DNA of 64,000 nt from Paramecium octaurelia. Taxonomy: Eukaryota > Ciliophora > Oligohymenophorea > Peniculida > Parameciidae. Within the stretch, counting starts at the first letter, position 1. Each line of letters starts with the position of its first letter. Positions 37,201-49,819 of the stretch are shown here, in pieces. Both the position numbers and the translations under genes were made by a program. The notes below the pieces were generated by a model, which saw nothing but the letters and a program-made list of their open reading frames with translations, was not told the DNA's origin and searched no databases. The stretch is from assembly GCA_905182995.1 (NCBI GenBank), contig CAJJDP010000106.1, forward strand, positions 318,036 to 382,035. Direction: 5' to 3'.

Positions 37201-40200
37201 TGGGCACAAGCTAAATTTTAAAGGATTCATTATATAACTGAACCGCATTACAGTATTTCAATATCATTTCATTTACTATATGGTCCAGCATTCCCTTCGG
37301 ATGGATAATTTATATATACTATTGAAAATAATCCGCCAATTTATAAATCGACTACAAGTTTTTTTTCAGTATAAGCTGATGGTGTAAAATTTGATAAAGT
37401 ATATGAAAGGGTAGATCACTTCTCAAATACATTAACAATAAGTTGGGAATGTTTCGGTCCAAATAATGAACCAGTTAACGCTTATTGTGGTTTATTTTTT
37501 TACTACGTAGTCATTCATAAATGCTTGCCCTATTGTTTATAATGCTCAGATTTAAGTTCATGCTTATAATGGAGCAGCGATTATGATCCAAACGTGATCA
37601 AATTCTCTTAAGCAGAATGTTTAAGTAACGAATATTATGATAAATATACTACTGGATGCTTGGTTTGTCCAGCATCTTGCTTGACATGTACATCTAAAAT
37701 AGATTGTTAAACGTGTTAGCCTACTTACATATAATCTAAATTAGGTTGTATTTGTTAATTGAATCAATATGAGGATTAAAATCAGTGTGTAAATTGTCCA
37801 ATTGAATGTAGTTAATGTTTAAGTCCAACCTACTGTTTAAATTGTTTAGTATCAAATAATCGATAGTTATAAAATCAATAGTGCATTTGTATTGATGGAT
37901 ACTATCCAATATCTGATAATCCTAAATGCCAAAGATGTCATTAATTCTGTGGCACTTGCTCTGGACCTTCTTCTAATGATTGCTTAACTTGCAATAATAA
38001 TATTGCTAATATTGAGATTGTGGGATAAACATGTCAATGCCCTACAGGTTACTTTTACAAATTAGTCTCTAAAACATGTTCTTAGTGTCATTTTACATGT
38101 TAAACTTGTTTTAATGGAACTAAAGATGGTTGTTTATCTTGTGATTCTAATTTAAATAGAATATTAAGAGGTTTAAATTGTAGATGCTAACCTGGCTATT
38201 ATTATTTAGATGAAGTGTGCACTGGTATTTAGATAAATAATAATATTAGATTGTCCAATTTAAGAAGATCCTGATTTCTAAGCATGTTACAAATTTTGTC
38301 CTGGTTCTCAATAAGTATGGCATACAATTACATGTACTTCTTGTGATTCAGGATTTGAACTGGTCTCTGGATAATGTCTACCTATTTGCGGAGACTCATA
38401 AATGGTAGGATAAGAATAATGTGAAGATAATAATACTATCAAGGATGACTTATGTTATAATTGTTAATATCAATGTCCAGCCCATTGTTTAACTTGTGAT
38501 GCATCTACTACTCTACCTTGTCCTGATATTTGTGGAGATATGATGGTCACAGGATTAGAAGAGTGCGAAGATGGGAATACTATATAATATGATGGGTGTT
38601 TTAATTGCATGTATTAATGCTAAACTTAATGTACAAAGTGCATTAAAGGAGAGTGTTTTGAATGTTTAACTAATGGATGGCAGATTGATCCAACAGTTCA
38701 ACCTTGGTAATGCAAAGNTCAAAGAAGAATAGGTTCTTACTGTTAAGATATTGATGATGAAACACCTTGTATCTTTTCATTCTATATATTAGACTCTTAG
38801 TATTAAACTTAAGATTTCCGAAATAATACTTTTGATCCTGATTACAAAACAGGGTATACACTAATCTCTTAAAATGGCACTAATTTTATGAAAGGATCAG
38901 ATATCTATTATTCATACTTCAATTAACTGAGAATCTTTGGAGGACGTTTCATATGGGCACAAGCTAAATTTTAAAGGATTCATTATATAACTGAACCGCA
39001 TTACAGTATTTCAATATCATTTCATTTACTATATGGTCCAGCATTCCCTTCGGATGGATAATTTATATATACTATTGAAAATAATCCGCCAATTTATAAA
39101 TCGACTACAAGTTTTTTTTCAGTATAAGCTGATGGTGTAAAATTTGATAAAGTATATGAAAGGGTAGATCACTTCTCAAATACATTAACAATAAGTTGGG
39201 AATGTTTCGGTCCAAATAATGAACCAGTTAACGCTTATTGTGGTTTATTTTTTTACTACGTAGTCATTCATAAATGCTTGCCCTATTGTTTATAATGCTC
39301 AGATTTAAGTTCATGCTTATAATGGAGCAGCGATTATGATCCAAACGTGATCAAATTCTCTTAAGCAGAATGTTTAAGTAACGAATATTATGATAAATAT
39401 ACTACTGGATGCTTGGTTTGTCCAGCATCTTGCTTGACATGTACATCTAAAATAGATTGTTAAACGTGTTAGCCTACTTACATATAATCTAAATTAGGTT
39501 GTATTTGTTAATTGAATCAATATGAGGATTAAAATCAGTGTGTAAATTGTCCAATTGAATGTAGTTAATGTTTAAGTCCAACCTACTGTTTAAATTGTTT
39601 AGTATCAAATAATCGATAGTTATAAAATCAATAGTGCATTTGTATTGATGGATACTATCCAATATCTGATAATCCTAAATGCCAAAGATGTCATTAATTC
39701 TGTGGCACTTGCTCTGGACCTTCTTCTAATGATTGCTTAACTTGCAATAATAATATTGCTAATATTGAGATTGTGGGATAAACATGTCAATGCCCTACAG
39801 GTTACTTTTACAAATTAGTCTCTAAAACATGTTCTTAGTGTCATTTTACATGTTAAACTTGTTTTAATGGAACTAAAGATGGTTGTTTATCTTGTGATTC
39901 TAATTTAAATAGAATATTAAGAGGTTTAAATTGTAGATGCTAACCTGGCTATTATTATTTAGATGAAGTGTGCACTGGTATTTAGATAAATAATAATATT
40001 AGATTGTCCAATTTAAGAAGATCCTGATTTCTAAGCATGTTACAAATTTTGTCCTGGTTCTCAATAAGTATGGCATACAATTACATGTACTTCTTGTGAT
40101 TCAGGATTTGAACTGGTCTCTGGATAATGTCTACCTATTTGCGGAGACTCATAAATGGTAGGATAAGAATAATGTGAAGATAATAATACTATCAAGGATG

Positions 40201-42287
40201 ACTTATGTTATAATTGTTAATATCAATGTCCAGCCCATTGTTTAACTTGTGATGCATCTACTACTCTACCTTGTCCTGATATTTGTGGAGATATGATGGT
40301 CACAGGATTAGAAGAGTGCGAAGATGGGAATACTATATAATATGATGGGTGTTTTAATTGCATGTATTAATGCTAAACTTAATGTACAAAGTGCATTAAA
40401 GGAGAGTGTTTTGAATGTTTAACTAATGGATGGCAGATTGATCCAACAGTTCAACCTTGGTAATGCAAAGAGATATGTGGAGATTTACAAATAGTAGGCC
40501 AAGAATAATGTGATGATGGAAATCAGGATGATAAGGATGGATGTCATAATTGTAGATATTTCTGTAGATTTGGGTGTTCATCCTGTAATTATGCGACTAA
40601 CACATGTTTAAGATGTGAGTTGCCCGGATTTAAACCAGAGAATTATTATTGCAAAAACGAATGTGGTGATAATTTAGTTGTAACAGATCCAAATGGATTC
40701 TATTTAGAAGAATGCGATGATGGCAATACAATTAATTATGATGGGTGTAGTGACCATTGTAAATTTTAATGTTAAATACCATCAATTTGCATCACTTGTG
40801 TAAATAACAGATGTGAATTATGCGCCACTGGATATTAACTTTCTTATTAAAAAATTTGTTTACCAATTTGTGGAGATTAGCTAATAGTAGTTGGAGAATC
40901 TTGCGAAAATTCATTTATATTACCGTATAGAGGTTGTTAAAATTGCTAAGCAAAATGTTAAGCTTCTTGTCTTACTTGCGATAACTTTGGACTTGGTTGT
41001 CAGAACTGTAAAGAAGGCTACAAATTAATTGATAATTTATGTTATTCAATTTGTGGGGATTAAATAGTCACAAAAGATGAAGATTGTGATGACGGTAATT
41101 TAGTATTTGGAGACGGATGCCACCAATGTTCTTATAGTTGCCCTTAATCTTGTTCAGAATGTCGCAAGGGAGTTTGCTTAGATTGCTATGAAGACTATTT
41201 GTATATAAGGGATTCATGCATTAAAAATAAAAATGAATATCAAGATGCAAGATGTGATTCAACCTGTCTGAGCTGCAGTATCTAAGGACATGGCTGTTTG
41301 CTGTGTAAGAGCGGATTCTAAATTATTGATAATAAATGTCGGCCTATCTGTGGAGATGGGCTTGTACTTGCCGATGAGGATTGTGATGACGGTAATTCAA
41401 TATTTGGAGATGGATGCCATTAATGTTCTTATAGTTGCCCGACATCTTGTTCTTTATGTAGAAAGGGAGTTTGCTATAATTGTTATGAAGGCTATTAGTA
41501 TATTAAGAATTAATGCGTTAAAAATACAAGTGAATACCAAGATACAAGATGTGATTCATCATGCTCGAGCTGCAGTATTGAAGGATATGGTTGTTTAGTT
41601 TGTAAGAGTGGATTCTAAAATATTAGTAATAAATGCCAACCTATCTGTGGAGATGGGCTTGTACTTGCTGATGAGGATTGTGATGATGGCAATTTAACAT
41701 TTGAGGATGGATGTCATCAATGTTCTTTTAGTTGCCCTCTATCTTGCATAGATTGTCATCAGGGTGTTTGTTTAAATTGAGCAGATGAAAATTTTTATTA
41801 TGAACATTAATGCTTTGAGTTACTGGAGAATGTTTATTTGAAGGAGGATACTAATTTTCATTTTTTGGATTTAGTCATATCTTAATCTTTCAAAGCAAAT
41901 CCTAGTTTAATGAGCAGAATTCAAATGAAGATATTTTAGTTTTATCGTCAAGATTATAGTTACATTGGGTAATATATTGAAATTATGGATTCAACTTTTC
42001 CCTATATAGACATTGAAATATATTTTTAATGTTATGAAAATAAGAAATTGGAGGGTCAATTTTATTAATAAAATTACTCGAATGGCTTTGAGGATAATCA
42101 AATAATATTCTCCTATGTTTGTAACAACCCGTTTAATCATATAATTAAATTTTCATTTAGGCTATAAAAAATAATAATGAAAAACTAATTATTGATAATA
42201 AGTATTTCTGAAGATCAATTCAAATTATCAACTTTATTCACCACTTTTAGACAAAAGCTTCTTGAAATAGCATTTCTTGATGCTTGA
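34218..42287 (+). CDS. cysteine-rich surface protein with GDG-repeat region; in-frame TGA near the end
   Basis: The secreted or surface protein starts with a signal peptide (MNMSIILIFAGLIHNVTSS). The N-terminal half is Cys-poor with beta-like segments. The second half is a long Cys-rich array, first furin-like CxxC repeats, then repeats of the ICGDGxxxxxExCDDGN type with 40-70 residue spacing. Three introns (34965-34987, 35411-35435 and one near 38225) fit. When the two contig overlaps are collapsed and the introns removed, 34218-42287 is exactly 1625 codons. One TGA at 41778-41780 replaces a Cys codon expected from neighbouring repeats, and 168 coding-like codons follow to TGA at 42285. It is therefore either a recently broken gene or a base-call error. 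Confidence 0.8.
34552..37288. repeat. contig-overlap duplication around N at 35920 (1368 bp)
   Basis: 34552-35919 and 35921-37288 read the same, offset 1369, with a single N between them. Copy 1 ends exactly at the N and copy 2 begins exactly after it. Best explained as unmerged overlapping contigs, not a biological tandem repeat. Confidence 0.93.
36966..40470. repeat. contig-overlap duplication around N at 38718 (1752 bp)
   Basis: 36966-38717 is repeated at 38719-40470 (offset 1753), with a single N between. It overlaps the previous duplicated block, so part of the gene appears three times in the sequence as given (around 35597-35919, 36966-37288 and 38719-39041). Confidence 0.93.
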
Positions 42288-42587
42288 TGAATATCCTTAT
42301 TAAAAATTGCACATTAAAACATTTATTATTTTTCAATTATTAATATTAATTTATTTTATTAAAGATTTAATCCAAAATTTTCGAATTCATTCCTTATCAA
42401 ATATATATACTTCATTCAGTTGTTTTCTTATGTTTTAGGAACTCTTTATTATTCATATATTTAAGTAGTTAATATAGTTAATATATTTTAGCATAATAAA
42501 TAACAGATTAAAAGAAGATATTTTTCAGATTTAAATTGGGCTGGTGAATATATATTTTATTATTATTAAAGGAGGTGATATAACATA

Positions 42588-42812
42588 ATGAAATATAATG
42601 TAACAATAATTTTACTTACTACTGCTTGTACTCTTTAATTTTCTTTTTCTGCCTCTCTAATTGGATTGCAAAATTATAAGTTTCCTAAAAATTTTTCCTT
42701 TTTTTCAAGTAATTTATTAACAAAATTAGCTGTATAAATAATCAACTCAAGTATTGATCTTAACTGGATAATAAAATTAAAAATTCTAAAGATCTTTGGA
42801 AGTAATAATTGA
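42588..42812 (+). CDS. small possible secreted protein
   Basis: ATG at 42588 to TGA at 42810 gives 74 residues with a signal-peptide-like start (MKYNVTIILLTTACTLQFSF) and no further feature. It is short and AT-rich, so it may be chance or the first exon of something unresolved. It is partly within the duplicated block that begins at 42734. Confidence 0.35.
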
Positions 42813-45502
42813 TTCAAAAACAATATTCGATTTGATCAACAAACTTGATCTTATTAAACAAAATAATCGTTACTAATATATAGAAATTAATACATATATT
42901 CTTAATAAATATTATATTTCTTACTGATATATCTTTTATGACTTTTCATTAAAAATATATATCGTAAAACACTGTAAATCTAGTATTACGATTCGTTAAT
43001 TTGAATAACAAAGGGAAAAATGCTTAGATAAGTTTATTATTTCGAGTAAAGGCCTTGACTAAGCATAATTTAAGTTGTCATGAAACTACCATCAAATCTA
43101 TTAACGCGATATAATCTGTAAATAAATCTTGACTTGGAAAATTATAAATTTTATCGATCACCAATTTCAGTTTATATACTAGCGATGAAAATTAAGTAGC
43201 TAACTTAATATTGTCCCAAACAATAACAATAAAATGTCGCGAGTTATTTTCTTAAAATTATTAGAATGACTTGAATTATAAATTTTAAATTTCTTTTATT
43301 AATATAATTTTAATATGTCTTCTTAAAATAAAATAGTAACCTAAGAAAATGAAGGGATTATTTGGAATTATAGTCTGAATCCTCCAGAGTAAATTAAATG
43401 TAGATTCCAAATTAGTTGGATTCAGGATCAGAAAGTTTAATACACTTTGAATGGATGTATTTTGAGAATGTATCAATCTGCTTATTTTTTAATTTTAGTG
43501 ATACAATATACAACAAATTGAAGAAAGCCGAAGTTCTAACAAATCTAGAATAAATAAAGCATTTAAAATGGATTGGATAATATGGGTAAAATAACTTAAA
43601 GGTTGGTAAATGGATGGCTACTTGGAAAGGAGAAACTTTAAAGGGTGTTGGAGGAGAATACTTGCATGATGAAAAAAAATAAGGAGTATGGAAAGATTTA
43701 GTTTAGAATTATGAGACGTAAGTTTTAACTTCATAATTGTTTAGCAATTCATAAGCATACATAGTTGGGAGATATGAAAATGACTTGAAATTAGGAAGCT
43801 GGTAGTATGTTTATAATGATAAGGAGATGTATTTGATATTTTTATTAATTTGGTTAGTGGCGGTGGAAAATATAATCAATAAGGGGTAAAGGATGGTTTA
43901 TGGTAAGAGTTAGGTGATGGATTTTGGGATTAAAATTAAGTCACTCATAATGGTGAATATCAAATTGGAAAGAAGGTTGGTAGATGGAACATTAAGTATG
44001 AACGATAAATTATGTAAGATTTTAATTAAAACAATTTCTTAGTGGTGGCGGATCATATGATTTAGAAAGCAACCAGAAGTGTAGAAAGTGGATTGAGTTG
44101 AGCTAGAATTTCAATGANATAAATAATCAACTCAAGTATTGATCTTAACTGGATAATAAAATTAAAAATTCTAAAGATCTTTGGAAGTAATAATTGATTC
44201 AAAAACAATATTCGATTTGATCAACAAACTTGATCTTATTAAACAAAATAATCGTTACTAATATATAGAAATTAATACATATATTCTTAATAAATATTAT
44301 ATTTCTTACTGATATATCTTTTATGACTTTTCATTAAAAATATATATCGTAAAACACTGTAAATCTAGTATTACGATTCGTTAATTTGAATAACAAAGGG
44401 AAAAATGCTTAGATAAGTTTATTATTTCGAGTAAAGGCCTTGACTAAGCATAATTTAAGTTGTCATGAAACTACCATCAAATCTATTAACGCGATATAAT
44501 CTGTAAATAAATCTTGACTTGGAAAATTATAAATTTTATCGATCACCAATTTCAGTTTATATACTAGCGATGAAAATTAAGTAGCTAACTTAATATTGTC
44601 CCAAACAATAACAATAAAATGTCGCGAGTTATTTTCTTAAAATTATTAGAATGACTTGAATTATAAATTTTAAATTTCTTTTATTAATATAATTTTAATA
44701 TGTCTTCTTAAAATAAAATAGTAACCTAAGAAAATGAAGGGATTATTTGGAATTATAGTCTGAATCCTCCAGAGTAAATTAAATGTAGATTCCAAATTAG
44801 TTGGATTCAGGATCAGAAAGTTTAATACACTTTGAATGGATGTATTTTGAGAATGTATCAATCTGCTTATTTTTTAATTTTAGTGATACAATATACAACA
44901 AATTGAAGAAAGCCGAAGTTCTAACAAATCTAGAATAAATAAAGCATTTAAAATGGATTGGATAATATGGGTAAAATAACTTAAAGGTTGGTAAATGGAT
45001 GGCTACTTGGAAAGGAGAAACTTTAAAGGGTGTTGGAGGAGAATACTTGCATGATGAAAAAAAATAAGGAGTATGGAAAGATTTAGTTTAGAATTATGAG
45101 ACGTAAGTTTTAACTTCATAATTGTTTAGCAATTCATAAGCATACATAGTTGGGAGATATGAAAATGACTTGAAATTAGGAAGCTGGTAGTATGTTTATA
45201 ATGATAAGGAGATGTATTTGATATTTTTATTAATTTGGTTAGTGGCGGTGGAAAATATAATCAATAAGGGGTAAAGGATGGTTTATGGTAAGAGTTAGGT
45301 GATGGATTTTGGGATTAAAATTAAGTCACTCATAATGGTGAATATCAAATTGGAAAGAAGGTTGGTAGATGGAACATTAAGTATGAACGATAAATTATGT
45401 AAGATTTTAATTAAAACAATTTCTTAGTGGTGGCGGATCATATGATTTAGAAAGCAACCAGAAGTGTAGAAAGTGGATTGAGTTGAGCTAGAATTTCAAT
45501 GA
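42734..45502. repeat. contig-overlap duplication around N at 44118 (1384 bp)
   Basis: 42734-44117 and 44119-45502 read the same (offset 1385) with one N between. Copy 1 ends and copy 2 starts exactly at the N. Assembly overlap. Confidence 0.93.
43315..44117 (+). CDS. duplicate 5' part of the MORN-like repeat gene (assembly copy)
   Basis: Same sequence as the first 803 bases of the gene at 44700-46636, cut by the N at 44118. It should not be counted as a separate gene. Confidence 0.85.
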
Positions 45503-46636
45503 TGATTCACAAGTCATTTATGAAGGGGAGTATTAAAAAGGTAAAAAAATTGGATAATGGGATACTTTGTATAAACCAGAAAAGGATTAACCCTTTAAAT
45601 AGATGTAAAAATAAAATTCAAAATTATAGTGGTGGTGGAGTATATTATGGAGATTTAAAGATCGGGAAGTGGATTGAATTGAGTGATAAGTTTGAGAAGT
45701 ATTCATAAGTGACTAATACAGGCTAGTACAAAAGCGATAAAAAAGTTGGTAGATGGGATATTTGGTTAACAGAAAATGATGCTCAAGCAAATTAATAAAT
45801 GTATATATTACTCTGTAATCAAATTCATTAGTGGAGGTGGATTCTATACTAATGAAGGTGACGGTGTCAAGATTGGAAAGTGGATTGAGTTGAGTGATGG
45901 ATTTTGGGACAGATCATAAATTTTTTATAATGGACAATACCAAAATGGGAAAAAAGTTGGTAGATGGGATGTTTCATATCGAAAAGTGTATGAAGATAAT
46001 AATCAAAATGAGCAACTGTAAGTTGTGATAATATTCTAAATGTTTAGTGGTGGCGGATCATATAGCAAAGAGGGTGATGGCATAAAGGTTGGTAATTGGG
46101 TTGAGCCTAGCGATGGATTTTATGAGAATTCCTAAGTTACTTATAGTGGTGAATATAAAGATGGTAGAAAAATTGGTAGATGGGAAATCTGGTACAGGAT
46201 TGATAAGAAATTTGAAAAGATGTAAGCTAAAATTTAAATTAAATTTTCAGTGCTGGAGGATCATACAGTGAAACAGGTGATGGCATAAAGATCGGGAAGT
46301 GGGTTGAATTGAGTGATGGATTTTATGATAATTCTTAAATTACCTATAATGGCGAATATATAAAAGGAAAGAAACATGGTCGATGGGATATTATGTGGAA
46401 GCTTTATAAAAATAGTATATAAATGTAGATATTCTAATGACAATATTTTTAGTGGTGGAGGATCATATGAAGAAGGAATTAAGATAGGAAATTGGATTGA
46501 GTTGAGCGATCAGTTTGATAATTGGAACTAAATAATTTATATTGGAGAATATGAAAACGAGAAAAAAGTTGGTGCCTGGGTGTAAAAGGATAGAAATAAG
46601 AATGAGAATTACAAAGAAATGAAATATGATAATTGA
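44700..46636 (+). CDS. MORN-like tandem repeat protein, one intron per repeat
   Basis: ATG at 44700 to TGA at 46634. The first about 90 residues are unique. Then come six to eight repeats of about 50 residues with consensus SGGGSY, GDGIKIGKWIELSDGF, SQxxYxGEY and GKKVGRWDI. The Y-x-G-E-Y and K-x-G-x-W patterns recall MORN motifs, although spacing is longer. Most repeat boundaries carry a short intron just before the GGG-SY element, in the same phase, so repeats and exons coincide. Introns vary around 25-30 nt and some are multiples of three. Function unknown; MORN proteins often bind membranes or act as scaffolds. Copy number differs little between the repeats. Confidence 0.8.
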
Positions 46637-47279
46637 ATAATAAGATGAATTTAAATAAAACCTTAACTTTTTATATTATAATTTGAATAATAGCTCTAAA
46701 TTAATCCAAAGTTTCAAAGAATGATAGATAAATTAGCTTAATTATCTTTCACAGGATAATTCCTTTCTTAGTTTTTTTGACCTGCTTTTTGATCAAATTA
46801 TAGTCTTTTAATAAAAGTAGAATAATTCATATTAAGAACACAATTTTATATTCAATAATAATAATAGGTAATGAACATTTATTTAGATTGTGATTATTTG
46901 ACTAAGAAAATACAAAGGAGTAAGTTTATTAAGAATACAATTTTACATTCACTAAAAGAATAATTTGCTAATATATCTTATGAAAATTATATGACTATTT
47001 GAACCTAAAAATAAAACCAAAATCTAAAGATTCATTCTTTATTATGAAAGACTACGAAGCTCGATCAAAAAGAAGATATTATAATTATTACTTGTTTTGT
47101 GTTAAGAAACTCCAGATAATTGCTTAATGGTTTTTTAATGGAACTAGGTTAGATTAGATAAGAAATTTTAATGTGAAAAGCATTTGGATGGTAAAATTAG
47201 TTAATTACACTCTTTTATTAGGATTAAAATGTTAGTAAAATTATTAGTTTTTAATTGATGAATAAATTATAGTATTTTT
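46637..47279. other. AT-rich intergenic stretch
   Basis: About 640 bp between convergent genes; no coding frame or repeat recognised. Confidence 0.55.
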
Positions 47280-47801
47280 TCACTATTTTAAGGGAATTTT
47301 CGTAATCTATTTTCCTATTACAATATCTATTGTGTTAACCTTAAGTGTTATTTGATTTTTAAGGTTCAGGTGTTGTTTTATAGTACAATGGGGAATTATT
47401 TCAACCCTTTAATATAATTTATCAAACAAAGTTATTGATTATGCTATTAAATTTATTAGTTATTTAACCCTTTCTTTATTGATATTAACTTCTAAGACTA
47501 AGTATTCTTTTTTAGTAATTTCATTTTTATAAATTTTACTTTCATGATTTAAAGTACATGTAAAAGCCTAAAAAGTATCGATATCATTTTAAATTGAATC
47601 TATGAAATCCTTGATTTGATGATAATTTAGTTAAAAATTAAGACTCAAACTTATGTGGTATTCTTCTTATTTTAATTTAGGAAATTATGAAGTTACATCA
47701 ATTTTACAAAATGATGGATAAAATCCACTCATATGGCTTCGATTTACAATTCTCACTGCATTCTCTTCTTCATCATCTGAATAATCAACTAATTTAGACA
47801 T
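47280..47801 (-). CDS. USB1: USB1/Mpn1-like U6 snRNA phosphodiesterase
   Basis: 2H phosphodiesterase family, which trims and caps the 3' end of U6 snRNA with a cyclic or 3' phosphate. Uninterrupted frame of 174 codons. The start MSKLVDYSDDEEE is typical of USB1. The first catalytic His motif is HISLS and the second is HCTI about 115 residues later (the family has HxS/T twice). The domain is short, 173 residues against 200-300 in fungi and animals, mainly through a compact C-terminus. Both catalytic histidines are present, so activity is expected. Confidence 0.8.
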
Positions 47802-48123
47802 TTATTTATTATTCTTGATTTATTAAAAAAATATAAATTATTATAAGAAGATAGAGGTTGAATTAAATGAAATGAATAATTTTTGATTCTATTTTTTACA
47901 AGGTAAGGATATAACTCTAATAAATTTCACATTATAACTATTACTTCATATAACAATATGTTTTTTAAGATTGCTACTTGATGAATTGTCTTATTCAAAG
48001 ATTTACTCGAGTTTCATGTTAGTGAATATATTTTACCATCCTAAAGCTTGATAAACGTTAAAAGAAATCATATAGCATACACTATTTGTAATTTTGTAAT
48101 TTCAAGTTTTTTAATGGAGTAAT
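47802..48123. other. AT-rich intergenic stretch
   Basis: About 320 bp between minus-strand genes; nothing coding seen. Confidence 0.5.
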
Positions 48124-48405
48124 TCACACTCGATATTTATTGTATTAATGAATTAGAAATACTGAATTAAGTATTAACTAAATTAATTAGAACTATAATT
48201 CATCTAAATCAACTTTATTGCTTGCAATCCATAATTTATATTAATAAATCATTTTGCTATAATTTTGCATACATTCTGGTCCTTCACCTCCTTGATTTAT
48301 TACAGAAATTTTATCTTTTGATAAAAAATGGGCATAATTTAAAATCGTTTGGCCTACTATATTAATTAGTATTGCAATTAAAAATCCTAAATATTAAATC
48401 CACAT
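48124..48405 (-). CDS. small membrane protein
   Basis: From ATG at 48405 to TGA at 48124, 93 residues. One membrane helix at the N-terminus (YLGFLIAILINIVGQTIL), then a hydrophilic part with NQGGEGPECMQNYSKM and a final amphipathic stretch. The frame is open upstream to about 48520 without an ATG, so a spliced 5' exon is possible. No family recognised. Confidence 0.5.
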
Positions 48406-48879
48406 ATTTTTCTAATTATTTGTATTCGATTCAAATATTTTATCATTTAATTTAAATCTATTTTAATAATAAATTTAATCCTTATAATAATGAGTTATAT
48501 TTTGTTATCTAACTTCTCATTAAATCCATAGTGATATTATTAGAATTTTGAAATTATCATATTATTGTATTTTGAAATAGATTAAAAATATTTGTGGTTT
48601 AATCAACTTTCAATAATTTTCAACGGAACTTTATTCTTGAAAATTATATAATCCTTTCAACTACAAGTATAAAAGTCTAAGATTTTATATACACATATAA
48701 TACATAAGCGATAAAACAATTTAAAACAAATATTTTTAATAACGATAATTGCAGAAATAATTGTACAGAAAGAGAAATAATAAGCCATTCTAGTAAGGGA
48801 TTAATTATTTAAATGTTATTTAATATCTATTTGATGATGTAAATTAGTCATCAGTTATATATTTATATTTGGAATGATC
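48406..48879. other. AT-rich stretch with possible 5' exon of the membrane protein
   Basis: About 470 bp. The frame of the gene at 48124 extends to about 48520. The rest is (AT)-rich without features. Confidence 0.4.
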
Positions 48880-49120
48880 TCAATCCTACTTAGGTTTACC
48901 TCCTTTGTGTTAATAAGCAGAAGGTTTATAATCGCGAAAACAGTTTCTAAACAGATTCATAATGTTCTAGCATTCTTTTACATCCATAGTAGTATTCCAA
49001 ATGCTTTCACATTCCTTAGAATGATAAAACAACAATTACATCAATTTATGGATATTTTTCTCTGCATTTATGTTCTGTTTCCAAATACCCTTACAAATTT
49101 TTCAAAGCTGATGAATTCAT
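48880..49120 (-). CDS. twin-CX9C (CHCH) protein, probably mitochondrial intermembrane space
   Basis: A 25-nt GTA...AAG intron (49015-49039) gives exactly 72 codons, 71 residues. The protein contains two exact CX9C pairs: C-REKYPQIDE-C and C-QNIMNLFRN-C, 16 residues apart, followed by a short basic tail. This is the helical hairpin of CHCH proteins, oxidised by the Mia40 relay. The first pair is split by the intron. Function (COX assembly, MICOS, complex I subunit, etc.) cannot be told from this length. Confidence 0.75.
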
Positions 49121-49361
49121 AAAATTTTTAATAATTCAATAAATATTTCATAATTTATAAACATTACACAAATTGAAAAAAACTTAAATGTTTTTTTACC
49201 TAATATCAATAAGTTATCTCAATAATTCATAGTTATATCTTACCAACGATAAGAATACAATTATTATTAATATTTGTTGATTTTTCTAAACATAAGATAA
49301 TCAATATAAATAATCAAAGTAAAGAATTATAAATGATTTGATATTGTACTATAGCTACATG

Positions 49362-49819
49362 AAAACAGAAATATTGTTAGCGTTGTAATAGGATATTTTT
49401 TATCCTTATACAGATTTTAAAGGAGAATTTTTTATCATTGGAAGCCTTGCAAATAAAGCCTGAAAATGTTACCTGGTTTCTTCTTTTCGATAAATTTCTC
49501 AAAAAAAATGCGTTAAATATTGTATACTTTTTCAATCGGAATGATGTAGATTAGGCTTACAGACTTCAAAAACTTAGTCGCTTTAGCTATGTTATCTTGA
49601 TTAAGTATTTTCAAAAGTAACTATCTTATGAGCGCGCGAACAGGTTAAGTATTCAACATTCTTATTTATTTTAGCAACATCCAATATATATTTATTTTAT
49701 ATTAATTGGAATTGTGTTCACAATATATCCATTTGGACTAATTTACATTTATCTTCTCATTTTTGTTTGGGCATATAACATGAATTATAATATCTACCCA
49801 TACAATAAATCATATTGAT
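49362..49819 (+). CDS. small membrane protein, exon structure unresolved
   Basis: A coding-like + frame ending TGA at 49817-49819 has a charged N-terminal half (RLQKLSRFSYVILIKYF, then YERANRLSIQHSYLF) and a pair of closely spaced membrane helices (YIYFILIGIVFTIYPFGLIY and IYLLIFVWAYNMNY). The only upstream ATG in reach is at about 49360 in another frame, so one intron must join them; I could not place it. No family recognised. Confidence 0.5.
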
